Numbered from the stretch's first letter, positions 7,639 through 16,626 are shown. The stretch: 64,000 bases of DNA from Candidatus Lachnocurva vaginae (GCA_011082265.1 CP049781.1:186001-250000), one strand, 5' to 3'. Program-made: numbers and translations. Notes: a model not told the origin generated them from the letters alone.

Positions 7639-8376
7639 TTATTCACTAACAGATTTTCCATCCCACTTATTAAACCAAACTATTAAGGTAATAAATAGGA
7701 TTAAGATAATAAAGGAAGCTATTAAACCCCACAGCTTTAACTCTTTATAAAAATAGGAAGGATCTAAAGCTTTGCCTAGAGTTATCATTGCAGGAAGCCT
7801 GGAGCCCCAAGTACAAGGTATAAAATACCAAATACTATCACCAATTACAGTCATTGAAAGTAAATTGATCAATGTTTCTAGAAAACCCAATCCTATAGAT
7901 GCACCATTACTTAATATGATTGATACCCAAAAATGAATCATGTATAGAGAAAGGCTGCTAATAAGAATTAAGAAAAATTCAATAAGCCAATCTAATATAT
8001 TTTGATATCCAGTTATTATTGCAAAAATTATAATAGCTAAAGCAAGAGAAATAACAAATCCCAATTCTAATACAAGGAGTTTTCCTATATAGGCTTTGCT
8101 TCTAGATTTTGTAGTAGATAAAAGCACTTGAAATTTCCCGGCACTCATTTCCATATCAACTACTTTTGAAGTTATAAAACTTAATATTATTGGCATTACC
8201 GCTCCTAAAAGTACAAAATAAGTTTGGCTTATATCGTTTTCTTCAAAATTTTTTAATCCAGTAGTTTTTGATGCCACATAAAATAATAAAGAATAGGCTA
8301 TAGGTAAGACTATGTGAATCCAAGGAAGCCATGTGCCTTTGATTTTATATATTTCGGATTTTATTATCTTTATCAT
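7639..8376 (-). CDS. lanG: Lantibiotic immunity ABC transporter permease, LanG-like
   Basis: The start is the ATG at 8376, whose A is shared with the lanE stop (TAATG overlap); a longer frame to 8454 exists but would overlap lanE. The 245-residue product has six hydrophobic segments and the typical MIKIIKSEIYKIKGT opening of ABC-2 type immunity permeases, whose cytosolic N-terminus precedes TM1. Together with LanE and LanF it should form the exporter that expels the lantibiotic from the membrane. Confidence 0.87.
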   Translation of the reverse strand: MIKIIKSEIYKIKGTWLPWIHIVLPIAYSLLFYVASKTTGLKNFEENDISQTYFVLLGAVMPIILSFITSKVVDMEMSAGKFQVLLSTTKSRSKAYIGKLLVLELGFVISLALAIIIFAIITGYQNILDWLIEFFLILISSLSLYMIHFWVSIILSNGASIGLGFLETLINLLSMTVIGDSIWYFIPCTWGSRLPAMITLGKALDPSYFYKELKLWGLIASFIILILFITLIVWFNKWDGKSVSE

Positions 8377-9116
8377 TATTTTACCTCTTGATTTGAAAAC
8401 CATTTTGCACTTATCACTGTCAGCAATATAAATAGACATATAGAGAAAATACAAGGAATAAATAATGATGTGTTTGATATCACTGGATTTGATGCTTCTA
8501 TTAAAACACCACTTGGTAAAATATGCATAACAGGAATCATTAATCTAATTCCCCAAGAATATGGACAATAAATCCAAAAAGCACTATCAGATATCAAGAT
8601 TCCTAAAGCTAGCCCTAATACTGCATTTACTACAATACTTGCGATAAAGCCAAATTTTTTTGCCAAGAAAAAGCATAGAGGGACTTGCCAAATATTAGTT
8701 ATTATTAGTAAGGCACTAGCAAATAGCAAGGTTGTAAATGTATAGCTTGGACTTAATTGCCCACCGATTAAAAATTGAAAAATATATACTCCCAGCATAT
8801 GAATTATAGTGGTAATACTCATATAAATTAATGCTGTGATTATTTTTGAAATCCATAACTTTTCCAGATTAATATTTAGAGGGAAAACTGCTCTGTAGTT
8901 TAATTTTCTACTTTCTTTTCTATCCATCATTGCTGGGATTAAGGCAAAAGTTGCAGGCATTATTATGACGTACCACCAGTTATAGGAATTAGTAGTGAAA
9001 TAACTTGGCATAAGAAAGAGTGACAATAAGATTAAAGTTATTGGCATAATTACTAATAATTTCTTCAAGAAACTATGCTTATGTTTTAAATTTTCTGCAA
9101 GAATATAATTTATCAT
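8376..9116 (-). CDS. lanE: Lantibiotic immunity ABC transporter permease, LanE-like
   Basis: This 246-residue ABC-2 type permease has six predicted membrane segments and a short cytosolic N-terminus (YILAENLKHKHSF) typical of LanE/MutE subunits. Its start lies three bases after the lanF stop and its stop overlaps the lanG start, so the three transporter genes are translationally coupled. It should pair with LanG as a heterodimeric membrane channel. CprB of Clostridioides difficile is a known functional analogue. Confidence 0.88.
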   Translation of the reverse strand: MINYILAENLKHKHSFLKKLLVIMPITLILLSLFLMPSYFTTNSYNWWYVIIMPATFALIPAMMDRKESRKLNYRAVFPLNINLEKLWISKIITALIYMSITTIIHMLGVYIFQFLIGGQLSPSYTFTTLLFASALLIITNIWQVPLCFFLAKKFGFIASIVVNAVLGLALGILISDSAFWIYCPYSWGIRLMIPVMHILPSGVLIEASNPVISNTSLFIPCIFSICLFILLTVISAKWFSNQEVK

Positions 9117-9119
9117 TTA

Positions 9120-9821
9120 TTACCTCCCCATTCCACTTTTTATAACATCCATAAAAAGTTCTTCTAAATTATCATTATGGTTAATAATGTTTTGATATTG
9201 CAATTTGCCATTATTAATAATCCCAATATGATCAGCAGTTTGTTCAACTTCTGCTAAAATATGACTAGACAAAATAACGGTTATTCCTTTTTCCGGGAAA
9301 GATCTTATTAAATCACGCAATTCTTGAATTCCTACAGGATCAAGTCCGTTTGTTGGCTCATCTAAAATCAAAAGCTTAGGATTATTTAATAAGGCAATGG
9401 CGATACCTAGCCTTTGTTTCATTCCTAAAGAAAACTTACCACTTTTCTTTTTGCCAGTATCTTTTAAACTTACTATTTCCAAAACTTCATCAATCTTAGA
9501 ATCTGGTAACCCTAACAGGAGTGTCCTTACTTTTAAATTTTCCCTAGCCGATAAGTTCTCATACAAGGCAGGCATTTCTATCAAGGCACCAATATCCGAT
9601 AAATCGTCACGACTCCACTCATGACCTTCAAAAAAGATTTCTCCAGATGTTTTATGAATAATTCCAGTAACCATCTTCAATGTTGTTGATTTACCAGCCC
9701 CATTAGGTCCTAGCAAGCCATATATAGAATTTTCTTTTATTTTTAAAGAAATATCATCTACTGCTTTTTGTTTTCCAAATGTTTTAGTAAGATTTTTTGT
9801 TTCTAATATAAATTTGTCCAT
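9120..9821 (-). CDS. lanF: Lantibiotic immunity ABC transporter ATP-binding protein, LanF-like
   Basis: The 233-residue ATPase has a Walker A GPNGAGKST (about 38-46), a Q-loop region with EMPALYENLSA that is characteristic of the LanF/BcrA group, the signature FSLGMKQRLG, Walker B LLILDEPT, and the switch His in SSHIL. The start is preceded by AGGAGGTTC. It is the first gene of the operon and energises LanEG. The operator-like direct repeat and promoter immediately upstream indicate that the whole cluster is induced from here. Confidence 0.92.
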   Translation of the reverse strand: MDKFILETKNLTKTFGKQKAVDDISLKIKENSIYGLLGPNGAGKSTTLKMVTGIIHKTSGEIFFEGHEWSRDDLSDIGALIEMPALYENLSARENLKVRTLLLGLPDSKIDEVLEIVSLKDTGKKKSGKFSLGMKQRLGIAIALLNNPKLLILDEPTNGLDPVGIQELRDLIRSFPEKGITVILSSHILAEVEQTADHIGIINNGKLQYQNIINHNDNLEELFMDVIKSGMGR

Positions 9822-9851
9822 AAATGAACCTCCTATTCATTTTATAAACTT

Positions 9852-9885
9852 AGTATAAAATACAAATTTAAGGATTCCTTAAGGA
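9852..9885 (-). promoter_or_regulatory. lan operon promoter with direct-repeat operator
   Basis: On the minus strand TATACT (plus 9852-9857) is a good -10 without a good -35. At the -35 position lies a direct repeat TCCTTAA-gaat-type pair (plus-strand TTAAGGA at 9868-9874 and again at 9879-9885, an 11-bp period). An 11-bp repeat overlapping a weak -35 is the usual layout of an OmpR-family activator site, so LanR is the likely binder. Confidence 0.55.
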
Positions 9886-9958
9886 AGATAAGATTATACG
9901 GTCTTTTTGTATAAATTTTTATTAAAAAAATATTAGTTACTTATTATTACATAGACTC

Positions 9959-10000
9959 TTTTTACAATCTTTTTACAAAAGGATATCATTCATTTTTACA
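9959..10000 (+). promoter_or_regulatory. Pho box (PhoP-type direct repeats) of the pst operon
   Basis: TTTTTACA occurs at 9959-9966, 9970-9977 and 9993-10000. The first two are 11 bp apart and the third is 23 bp further, so all lie on one face of the helix. The core TTTACA fits the Firmicutes PhoP consensus TT(A/C/T)ACA with 5-bp spacing. It sits about 130 bp upstream of pstS and the PhoP/PhoR-type pair is encoded at the end of the same cluster. Confidence 0.65.
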
Positions 10001-10036
10001 TTCAATCTGTAGCATACAGATATGGAGGTGAATAGG

Positions 10037-10054
10037 ATGAAGAAACTATGTTAA
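10037..10054 (+). other. Five-codon ORF in the pstS leader
   Basis: After a good GGAGGTG ribosome binding site (10024-10030), an ATG opens MKKLC followed by TAA. It lies in the roughly 110-base pstS leader. It may be a decayed gene start or a leader peptide; nothing in the sequence decides. Confidence 0.25.
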
Positions 10055-10129
10055 ATTACAAAATAAAAATAAAATGAGTCTTTTTAATAAATAAAGACAC
10101 GAAAGAAAAATATAGAAAGGATAAAAATA

Positions 10130-10996
10130 ATGAAAAGCAAAGTCATTACAGTATTAATAGCAGCTTGCATTATGGCAATAACTATTGTAGGGTGCGGAAA
10201 GTCTATGTCAGAAAAAAACAATAAAAGTACAACAGAAAATACAAGTGAAGCAAATTTAAGAGGGAAAATCCAACTTGCAGGATCAACATCTATGGAAAAG
10301 TTATGCAATGCTATGTCTGAAAGCTTTATGGAAAAAAATCCGGAAGTGACTGTTACAGTAGAATATACCGGTTCAGGAGCCGGGCTGGAAGCTTTAGCTG
10401 CGGGTTCAGTAAATATAGGAGATGCATCTAGAAAAATTAAGGAAGAAGAAAAGAAAAAAGGTATTTTAGAAAATATCGTTGCATTGGATGGAATTGCAAT
10501 GATAACGAATAAGAATAATTCAATCAAGGATGTAACATCGAAAAATCTAGCAAAAATTTATAAAGGTGAGATTAAAAATTGGAAAGATTTAGGTGGAAAA
10601 GATGAACAGATTGTTGTTATCGGTAGAGAGGCTGGCTCCGGTACAAGAGATGCATTTGAAGAATTAGTAGGTATAAAAGATTCCTGTAAATATGCACAGG
10701 AACTGGATTCAACAGGTGCTGTACTGGCAAAGGTAGCTTCTACTCCCGGTGCAATTGGATATGTATCTCTTGATGTAATTAATAACACTGTAAGTAGCTT
10801 AAAGCTTAATGGTGTAAAAGCAACTGAGAAGCAGATTCTTGCAGGAAAATATTTATTACAGAGACCTTTTGTAATGGCAACTAAGGGCAAAATAAGTGAG
10901 CAGAGTAATCTTGTTAAGGCATGGTTTAAGTATATTAAGTCAAATGAAGGAAAAGCTGTTATTAGGAAAGCTGGATTAATTATTCCAAAACAATAA
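10130..10996 (+). CDS. pstS: Phosphate-binding lipoprotein PstS
   Basis: A 288-residue lipoprotein with lipobox IVGC (C22) that is anchored outside the membrane. Phosphate-contact motifs of PstS are present: GSTSMEKL after the linker, YTGSGAGLEAL, and GREAGSGTRDAFE. The first gene of a pstSCAB-phoU-phoPR run, it captures inorganic phosphate and delivers it to PstCA. The start has AAAGGA upstream. Length and order are normal. The upstream Pho box predicts induction by phosphate starvation. Confidence 0.95.
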   Translation: MKSKVITVLIAACIMAITIVGCGKSMSEKNNKSTTENTSEANLRGKIQLAGSTSMEKLCNAMSESFMEKNPEVTVTVEYTGSGAGLEALAAGSVNIGDASRKIKEEEKKKGILENIVALDGIAMITNKNNSIKDVTSKNLAKIYKGEIKNWKDLGGKDEQIVVIGREAGSGTRDAFEELVGIKDSCKYAQELDSTGAVLAKVASTPGAIGYVSLDVINNTVSSLKLNGVKATEKQILAGKYLLQRPFVMATKGKISEQSNLVKAWFKYIKSNEGKAVIRKAGLIIPKQ

Positions 10997-11006
10997 GAGG
11001 AAGAGC

Positions 11007-11903
11007 ATGAGAAGAAAAGTATTGATTGAAAAAATAGCACATGGAATATGTCTAATATGTGCAGGAATAGCAATCTTTGCTGTATTTGCCATTACATTTT
11101 ATATGATTTTAAAAGGAACACCAGCACTTATTAAGGTTGGAGTATTCCATTTATTATTTGAAAATGTGTGGAAACCTACAGCACAAACTCCATCCTATGG
11201 AATTTTATATATTATTCTATCTTCCATAATCTCAACAGCCTTTGCTGTTGGAATAAGTGTACCAATAGGTTTACTTACTGCAATATTTTTAGCGGAAATA
11301 GCAGGAAAGAAGATGGGAAGCATTGTTGGTAGTGCAGTTGAACTTATGGCTTCAATTCCATCTGTAATCTATGGATTATTAGGAATGATGCTTTTAAATC
11401 CTTTTATATATTGTATGGAAAAGAGATTGTTTAAAGGAAACAGTTCGCATCAATTTGCCGGAGGATCCAATTTATTATCAGCCATTATTGTACTTGCAAT
11501 TATGATTCTTCCAACTGTAGTAAGCGTGAGCACATCATCACTAAAAGCTGTTCCTGATTCACTTAGGGCTGCATCTTATGCTCTGGGAGCTAGTAAAATA
11601 CAGACAATTTTTAAGGTTGTAGTGACTACTGCAAGATCAGGAATATTGACAGGAGTAGTTTTAGGAATTGGGAGAGCACTGGGAGAAGCAATGGCAATCA
11701 ATATGGTAGCCGGAGGTGCAGTAAATTTTCCATTACCATTTAATTCTGTAAGAACATTGACTACACAACTGGTTAGTGAAATGGGATATGCAAATGGCTT
11801 GCATAGGCAGGTACTCTTTACTGTTGGATTAGTTCTATATATATGTATCATGGCTATAAATCTTGTGCTTCTGAAAATTAGAAAGAAGGTAGTGAATGTA
11901 TGA
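11007..11903 (+). CDS. pstC: Phosphate ABC transporter permease PstC
   Basis: The 298-residue permease has six membrane segments, and the cytosolic EAA loop appears as ALGASKIQTIFKVV (about 190-203), the docking site for PstB. It begins 10 bases after pstS with GAGGAAG as ribosome binding site and overlaps pstA by four bases (ATGA). With PstA it forms the membrane channel of the high-affinity phosphate transporter. Confidence 0.94.
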   Translation: MRRKVLIEKIAHGICLICAGIAIFAVFAITFYMILKGTPALIKVGVFHLLFENVWKPTAQTPSYGILYIILSSIISTAFAVGISVPIGLLTAIFLAEIAGKKMGSIVGSAVELMASIPSVIYGLLGMMLLNPFIYCMEKRLFKGNSSHQFAGGSNLLSAIIVLAIMILPTVVSVSTSSLKAVPDSLRAASYALGASKIQTIFKVVVTTARSGILTGVVLGIGRALGEAMAINMVAGGAVNFPLPFNSVRTLTTQLVSEMGYANGLHRQVLFTVGLVLYICIMAINLVLLKIRKKVVNV

Positions 11904-12763
11904 TTCGTATAGAGAGAAAACTTATAGATACAACAATAAAGATTTTAATTTTATTAAGCTCTTCAATCTTAGTGTGTATTTTAATGGGAATCATAATATT
12001 TGTAATGCTGAAGGGAATTAATTCTGTAAATTTTGCTTTTCTTACGACAGTAAAAAGTGCTTTAAAAGGAACGAATGGAATTGCAGGAAATATTATAAAT
12101 ACATTAATCATTATATTTTTGACGATGCTTATAGCAGTTCCTATTAGTTTAGGAAGTGCTATTTATCTTAATGAATATGCAAAAATAAGTAGTTTTGTAA
12201 CCTTAATTGAGTATGCAACAGAAACACTGTCCGGAATTCCTTCAATTATATTTGGACTTTTTGGAATGATGTTTTTTGGAGAAGGCTTGGGACTGGGATA
12301 TTCTCTTTTTACGGGATCTTTGACACTTATTCTTATGATTTTACCATTACTTACTAGAAATACACAGGAGGCATTAAAAGCTGTGCCTAAGTCATATAGA
12401 AATGGAGCAATCGGATTGGGAAGCGGTAAATGGCACATGATTGTAACAATTCTGATTCCAAGTGCTATGCCGGGCATAATTACCGGAGCAGTTCTAGCAG
12501 TAGGAAGAATTGTTGGGGAATCGGCAGCACTTCTCTTTACAGCTGGAAGCTCAGGTCTGCTACCTAAAAATATGATGGATTTACTTAAAAAGCCAATGCA
12601 GTCTGGAGGAACGCTTACTATACAAATGTATTTGTCTTCTACAAGCGAGGGTGACTTTAATAAGGCATTTGGAATAGCTTTTGTACTCCTTATTATCACA
12701 TTGATTTTTAATTTAGGAACAAAACTTTTAATGAGAAGGTTTGCTATAGTAAGAAAAGGATAA
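11900..12763 (+). CDS. pstA: Phosphate ABC transporter permease PstA
   Basis: The 287-residue partner of PstC has six membrane segments and the EAA-type loop AIGLGSGKWHMIVTILIP, then the conserved GAVLAVGRIVGESAALL stretch typical of PstA. The ATG overlaps the pstC stop, and pstB starts four bases after its own stop, so the permease and ATPase genes are made as one unit. Confidence 0.94.
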   Translation: MIRIERKLIDTTIKILILLSSSILVCILMGIIIFVMLKGINSVNFAFLTTVKSALKGTNGIAGNIINTLIIIFLTMLIAVPISLGSAIYLNEYAKISSFVTLIEYATETLSGIPSIIFGLFGMMFFGEGLGLGYSLFTGSLTLILMILPLLTRNTQEALKAVPKSYRNGAIGLGSGKWHMIVTILIPSAMPGIITGAVLAVGRIVGESAALLFTAGSSGLLPKNMMDLLKKPMQSGGTLTIQMYLSSTSEGDFNKAFGIAFVLLIITLIFNLGTKLLMRRFAIVRKG

Positions 12764-12766
12764 AAA

Positions 12767-13525
12767 ATGAGAACAACAAAAATAAAAATCAGCGATTTGA
12801 ATTTGTACTATGGACATAATCATGCACTAAAAAATATAAACATGGAAATTAAAGAGCATGGAATTACTGCATTTATAGGCCCTTCCGGATGTGGTAAATC
12901 AACTTTTCTTAAAACATTAAATAGAATGAATGACCTTGTTGATGAAGTACGGATTACTGGTGATGTAATAATTGATGATACAAATATTTATGGTAAAGAA
13001 ATTGATACTACTATGCTACGAAAAAAAGTTGGCATGGTATTTCAGCAACCAAATCCTTTTCCTATGAGTATTTATGACAATATTGCATATGGTCCTAGAG
13101 TACATGGAATAAGAAATAAAAAACAACTGGATCAGATAGTGGAAGAGAGTCTTAGAGGAGCTGCAATCTGGGATGAAGTAAAAGATTGCTTACATAAATC
13201 TGCTTTGGGGCTTTCAGGAGGACAACAGCAGAGAATATGCATAGCAAGAGCACTTGCAGTAAAGCCGGAAATTTTACTCATGGATGAACCTACCTCTGCA
13301 CTAGATCCTATTTCAACAACTAAGATAGAAGATTTGATGGAAGAACTTAAAAAGAATTATACAGTAGTTGTTGTAACTCATAATATGCAGCAGGCTCTTA
13401 GAGTGTCAGATGATACAGCATTTTTCCTGATGGGAGAGCTTGTAGAGTTTGGCACGACAAAACATATTTTTTCTTATCCTAAGGATAAGAGGACAGAAGA
13501 TTATATTACTGGACGCTTTGGCTAA
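12767..13525 (+). CDS. pstB: Phosphate ABC transporter ATPase PstB
   Basis: A 252-residue ABC ATPase of the PstB group: Walker [10 protein letters not shown], the PstB-type [14 protein letters not shown]-loop region, the signature LSGGQQQR, Walker [12 protein letters not shown], and the switch His in VVTHNM. It ends with the usual DYITGRFG. The last 38 bases of the gene belong to the first copy of a 50-bp tandem duplication (13488-13587), so a second copy of the same ending lies downstream, outside the frame. Confidence 0.95.
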   Translation: MRTTKIKISDLNLYYGHNHALKNINMEIKEHGITAFIGPSGCGKSTFLKTLNRMNDLVDEVRITGDVIIDDTNIYGKEIDTTMLRKKVGMVFQQPNPFPMSIYDNIAYGPRVHGIRNKKQLDQIVEESLRGAAIWDEVKDCLHKSALGLSGGQQQRICIARALAVKPEILLMDEPTSALDPISTTKIEDLMEELKKNYTVVVVTHNMQQALRVSDDTAFFLMGELVEFGTTKHIFSYPKDKRTEDYITGRFG

Positions 13526-13587
13526 ATACACTAGTCGAGAGGACAAAAGATTATATTACTGGACGCTTTGGCTAAATATACTGGTAG
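13488..13587 (+). repeat. Tandem duplication, 2 x 50 bp, of the pstB 3' end
   Basis: Bases 13488-13537 and 13538-13587 match at all but about four positions, including the codons for the pstB C-terminus and stop. Copy one is coding; copy two forms the pstB-phoU spacer. The few differences suggest a fairly recent event with some drift. Confidence 0.9.
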
Positions 13588-13619
13588 AAATGATTTATGA
13601 GATTGAGAGGAACATTACG

Positions 13620-14273
13620 ATGCGAAGTAAGTTTGATGAGCAGCTTCAAAATTTGAATAATGAGATGATAGAAATGGGTAATCGGATTGTTTCGGCAATT
13701 TCTCAGGCGATTAGTGCCCTATCCAAAAAAGATAGTGAGCTTGCAGAAATAATCATGAAGCAGGATACGGAAATTGATCATATGCAGAAAGAGATTGAGA
13801 ATATTTGTTTTGATCTTTTAATTCAGCAACAGCCGGTTGCTAAAGATCTTAGAATTATTACAGCAGCAATGAAAATGGTTACAGATATGGAACGGATAGG
13901 GGATCATGCGGCAGATATCTCAGAAATGACTATATTAATGGGAGATAATAGTAAGATTGACAGATTTGATCACATTGGAAAAATGGCAGCTGAAACTATG
14001 TTAATGTTGAATCAAAGCATTGAGGCTTATGTGAATAGAAATCAGAATGAAGCTAAGGCAGTAATAAATTATGACGATATTGTAGACGATCTATTTTGCA
14101 AAGTAAAAAGAGAGATTATTCAGATGATTAGAGATAATCCGGAAGAAGGAGAAGATGCAGCTGATTTACTTATGGTTGCAAAGTATTTTGAAAGAATTGG
14201 AGATCATGCAACTAATATTGCAGAGTGGGTTATCTATTCACTAAAGACATCAGAGACTGGTAATGAAATATAA
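13620..14273 (+). CDS. phoU: Phosphate-specific transport regulator PhoU
   Basis: The chosen ATG at 13620 has GAGAGGAA upstream and gives the standard 217-residue PhoU; the longer open frame to 13449 runs through the pstB duplication and has no fitting start. Two repeated three-helix bundles are visible, each with a metal-binding motif near ERIGDH (about residues 93-98 and 189-194). PhoU couples PstB activity to PhoR and damps the Pho response when phosphate is plentiful. Its place after pstB and before a two-component pair is classical. Confidence 0.93.
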   Translation: MRSKFDEQLQNLNNEMIEMGNRIVSAISQAISALSKKDSELAEIIMKQDTEIDHMQKEIENICFDLLIQQQPVAKDLRIITAAMKMVTDMERIGDHAADISEMTILMGDNSKIDRFDHIGKMAAETMLMLNQSIEAYVNRNQNEAKAVINYDDIVDDLFCKVKREIIQMIRDNPEEGEDAADLLMVAKYFERIGDHATNIAEWVIYSLKTSETGNEI

Positions 14274-14300
14274 ATATATAGTAAAATATTATAAAATAGA

Positions 14301-14361
14301 AATATATTAATCGATAAAAGCGATGAAAATAAATATATTAATCGATAAAAATGATGAAAAT
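14301..14361. repeat. Tandem direct repeat, about 31-bp period, two copies
   Basis: AATATATTAATCGATAAAA plus GATGAAAAT recurs at 14301-14330 and 14332-14361 with two substitutions, between phoU and the response regulator gene. Confidence 0.85.
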
Positions 14362-14441
14362 GAATAGATTATGGAATGCTATTCTTTAACAAAAAATAGT
14401 GCTATTATGAGTGTAAAAATAGGACTAAAGAGGTGATAGGC

Positions 14442-15110
14442 ATGGCTTTGATTTATATTATCGAGGATGATGAGAATATAAGAGAGATTGAAGAATTTGC
14501 ACTTATGAATGGAGGTCATAAAGTTATAGGATTTTCATGTGCAAAGGATTTTTACAAAAAGATAGAGGATGCCATACCTGATTTATGCCTAGTAGACATT
14601 ATGCTTCCTGATGATAATGGCAATAAGATTGTAAAATGGCTTAGAAAGAATGCCAAGACCAAAAAGCTTCCGGTAATTATGGTTACAGCAAAATCTACCG
14701 AGTTAGATCTTGTCAGAGGAATTGAAGATGGAGCGGATGATTATATAAAAAAGCCATTTTCCGTTATGGAACTGATTTCCAGGGTAAAAGCTCTTCTAAG
14801 AAGAACTAAGAAAGAAGAAATTAAAGAACTAAGACTGGATTCACTATTAGTAAATAATGAAAAACATGAAGTGACAATAGATGGTGAAAATGTAGAGCTT
14901 ACATTTAAGGAATATGAATTGCTATCACTTTTTTTAGTAAATAAAGGCATTGTATTAAGCCGTGATACAATTATGGACCGTGTATGGAGCACAGACTATG
15001 AAGGTGAAACCAGAACCATAGATATGCATGTAAAGACTCTTCGTCAAAAGCTTGGAGAATATGGTGATAGAATCCGTACAATTAGAAATGTGGGATATGT
15101 AATAGAATGA
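14442..15110 (+). CDS. phoP: Response regulator, PhoP/PhoB-like (OmpR family)
   Basis: I start at the ATG at 14442, placed seven bases after AAAGAGGTG; a GTG at 14433 lies in that ribosome binding site. The 222-residue product has a complete receiver (D9, D10, phospho-acceptor D52, T in VTAKS, K in IKKPFS) and a winged-helix domain (FKEYELLSLF, RTIDMHVKTLRQKLG, NVGYVIE). It overlaps the kinase gene by four bases and follows phoU, so it very likely drives the Pho box upstream of pstS. Confidence 0.9.
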   Translation: MALIYIIEDDENIREIEEFALMNGGHKVIGFSCAKDFYKKIEDAIPDLCLVDIMLPDDNGNKIVKWLRKNAKTKKLPVIMVTAKSTELDLVRGIEDGADDYIKKPFSVMELISRVKALLRRTKKEEIKELRLDSLLVNNEKHEVTIDGENVELTFKEYELLSLFLVNKGIVLSRDTIMDRVWSTDYEGETRTIDMHVKTLRQKLGEYGDRIRTIRNVGYVIE

Positions 15111-16432
15111 AGAAAAAAATAAATTTTAGACTTTCCGGAATTGCGATACTGGCAATATTTGCCACAGTAATTGGAATTACAATTGTATATTATGGACTTT
15201 TTCAAAGGCAGATTCGTGCGGATTTGGCTGTAAGTGCAAAGCTTTTAAGAGATACTCATTATTTTGAATCTACTAGCATTAATCCGAAATCAATTAATCT
15301 ATCTACTGATAAAAAGGAACTTAGAGTTACATGGGTTGATAAAGATGGAACAGTGCTCTATGACAATGATGTGTCTGCAAACAAAATGTCTAATCATATG
15401 GATAGACCTGAAATAAAAGAAGCATTTGATTCAGGAAAGGGAGAAACTGTAAGAAAGTCGGATACTTTGAATGAAGATACTTTTTACTATGCACTTCTTT
15501 TAGATAATGGCACAGTTCTTAGAGTGGCGGCAAATGCACAAAGCTTGTTTTCAGTGTTTATGTCTGTTGCTCCAATCATTGCTTTTATTATATTATTTAT
15601 CATTGCAATATGTGTTGCCTTATCTCATATCCTTACAAGGCAGCTTTTAGTACCGATTGAAGTAATGATTGAAAATCTGGAAAATGCGGATTACGAATCA
15701 CCTTATAGAGAGTTAGATCCTTTAGCTGAAAAGTTTAGAAGTCAACATGCAGATGTTTTAGCTGCTGCAAAAGCAAGACAGGATTTTACTGCAAATGTTT
15801 CTCATGAATTAAAAACACCTCTGACAGCTATTTCAGGGTATGCAGAACTACTTGAAGGTGGAATTGCGGATAAAGATCAGAAAAACCATTTTTATCATGA
15901 GATTCGAAGAAATGCAGACCGCCTATTGTCACTAATTAATGATATTATCCGTTTATCTGAACTTGACCACAGAGAACAGGATTTATTGATTGATAAAGTG
16001 GATTTAAAGGCTATAGTAAAAGAATGTTTAGGAGGGCTTATTACTATTGCAAAGCAAAGAGATATAGAATTAGTTTATGAAGGAGAAAGCCTTTTAGTAA
16101 ATGGAAATAAGGAGTTATTAAAGGAGCTTATTGAAAATCTAGTACAAAATGCAATTCGATATAATAACCCCGGAGGCAAAGTGACTATATCCACTCATAA
16201 AAAAAATGGGGAGTCCCTACTTATTGTAAAAGATAATGGTATTGGTATACCTACATCCGAACAGGATAGAATATTTGAAAGATTTTATCGCGTTGATAAA
16301 AGCAGATCTAAGGAAACAGGTGGAACAGGGCTTGGTCTTGCTATTGTAAAACATATAGTCGAGCTTCATGATGCAAGGATTATAGTAGACAGTGCTTTGG
16401 GAGTTGGAACAACAATGACAGTTATATTTTAA
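15107..16432 (+). CDS. phoR: Phosphate sensor histidine kinase, PhoR-like
   Basis: A 441-residue kinase with a TM segment at about 10-32, an extracytoplasmic PAS-like domain (VTWVDKDGTVLYDN near 79), a second TM near 150-174, then HisKA with SHELKTPLTA (His about 232), N box (LVQNAIRYN), DNGIGIP, FERFYRVDKSRS and GTGLGLAIV. The order and sensor type match PhoR of Firmicutes. It shares ATGA with the regulator gene. PstSCAB-PhoU most likely controls its kinase/phosphatase balance. Confidence 0.9.
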   Translation: MKKKINFRLSGIAILAIFATVIGITIVYYGLFQRQIRADLAVSAKLLRDTHYFESTSINPKSINLSTDKKELRVTWVDKDGTVLYDNDVSANKMSNHMDRPEIKEAFDSGKGETVRKSDTLNEDTFYYALLLDNGTVLRVAANAQSLFSVFMSVAPIIAFIILFIIAICVALSHILTRQLLVPIEVMIENLENADYESPYRELDPLAEKFRSQHADVLAAAKARQDFTANVSHELKTPLTAISGYAELLEGGIADKDQKNHFYHEIRRNADRLLSLINDIIRLSELDHREQDLLIDKVDLKAIVKECLGGLITIAKQRDIELVYEGESLLVNGNKELLKELIENLVQNAIRYNNPGGKVTISTHKKNGESLLIVKDNGIGIPTSEQDRIFERFYRVDKSRSKETGGTGLGLAIVKHIVELHDARIIVDSALGVGTTMTVIF

Positions 16433-16459
16433 ATTTATTGTATTTAAAGTAATATTAAA

Positions 16460-16535
16460 GTGATAAAAATAAATTAAAAAAAGAAAAGTAATTAAAAGTG
16501 ATAAAAATAAATTAAAAAAAGAAAAATAATTAAAA
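16460..16535. repeat. Tandem direct repeat, 38-bp period, two copies
   Basis: GTGATAAAAATAAATT followed by an A-rich tract recurs at 16460 and 16498. The surrounding spacer (16433-16620) is a low-complexity mix of AAAAGTAAT-type words and shows no gene. Confidence 0.8.
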
Positions 16536-16626
16536 GTAATAAAAAGTAATTAAAAATGATAAAAAGTAATAAAAAATAACGAAAAATTATAAAAAATGGA
16601 GATAGCTAATAATTACAGGAGAAAAA

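Noticed and set aside
9901..10129. Riboswitch in the pstS leader
   Set aside because: No conserved riboswitch core or long G/C-rich stems are visible; the region is explained by the Pho box and a weak 6-bp hairpin.
11576..11851. Minus-strand frames in pstC, pstA and similar shadow frames elsewhere
   Set aside because: They lie opposite conserved genes, show no ribosome binding sites and no family features.
13449..13619. N-terminal extension of PhoU
   Set aside because: The frame is open only because it reads the duplicated pstB end; the standard PhoU start at 13620 has a ribosome binding site.
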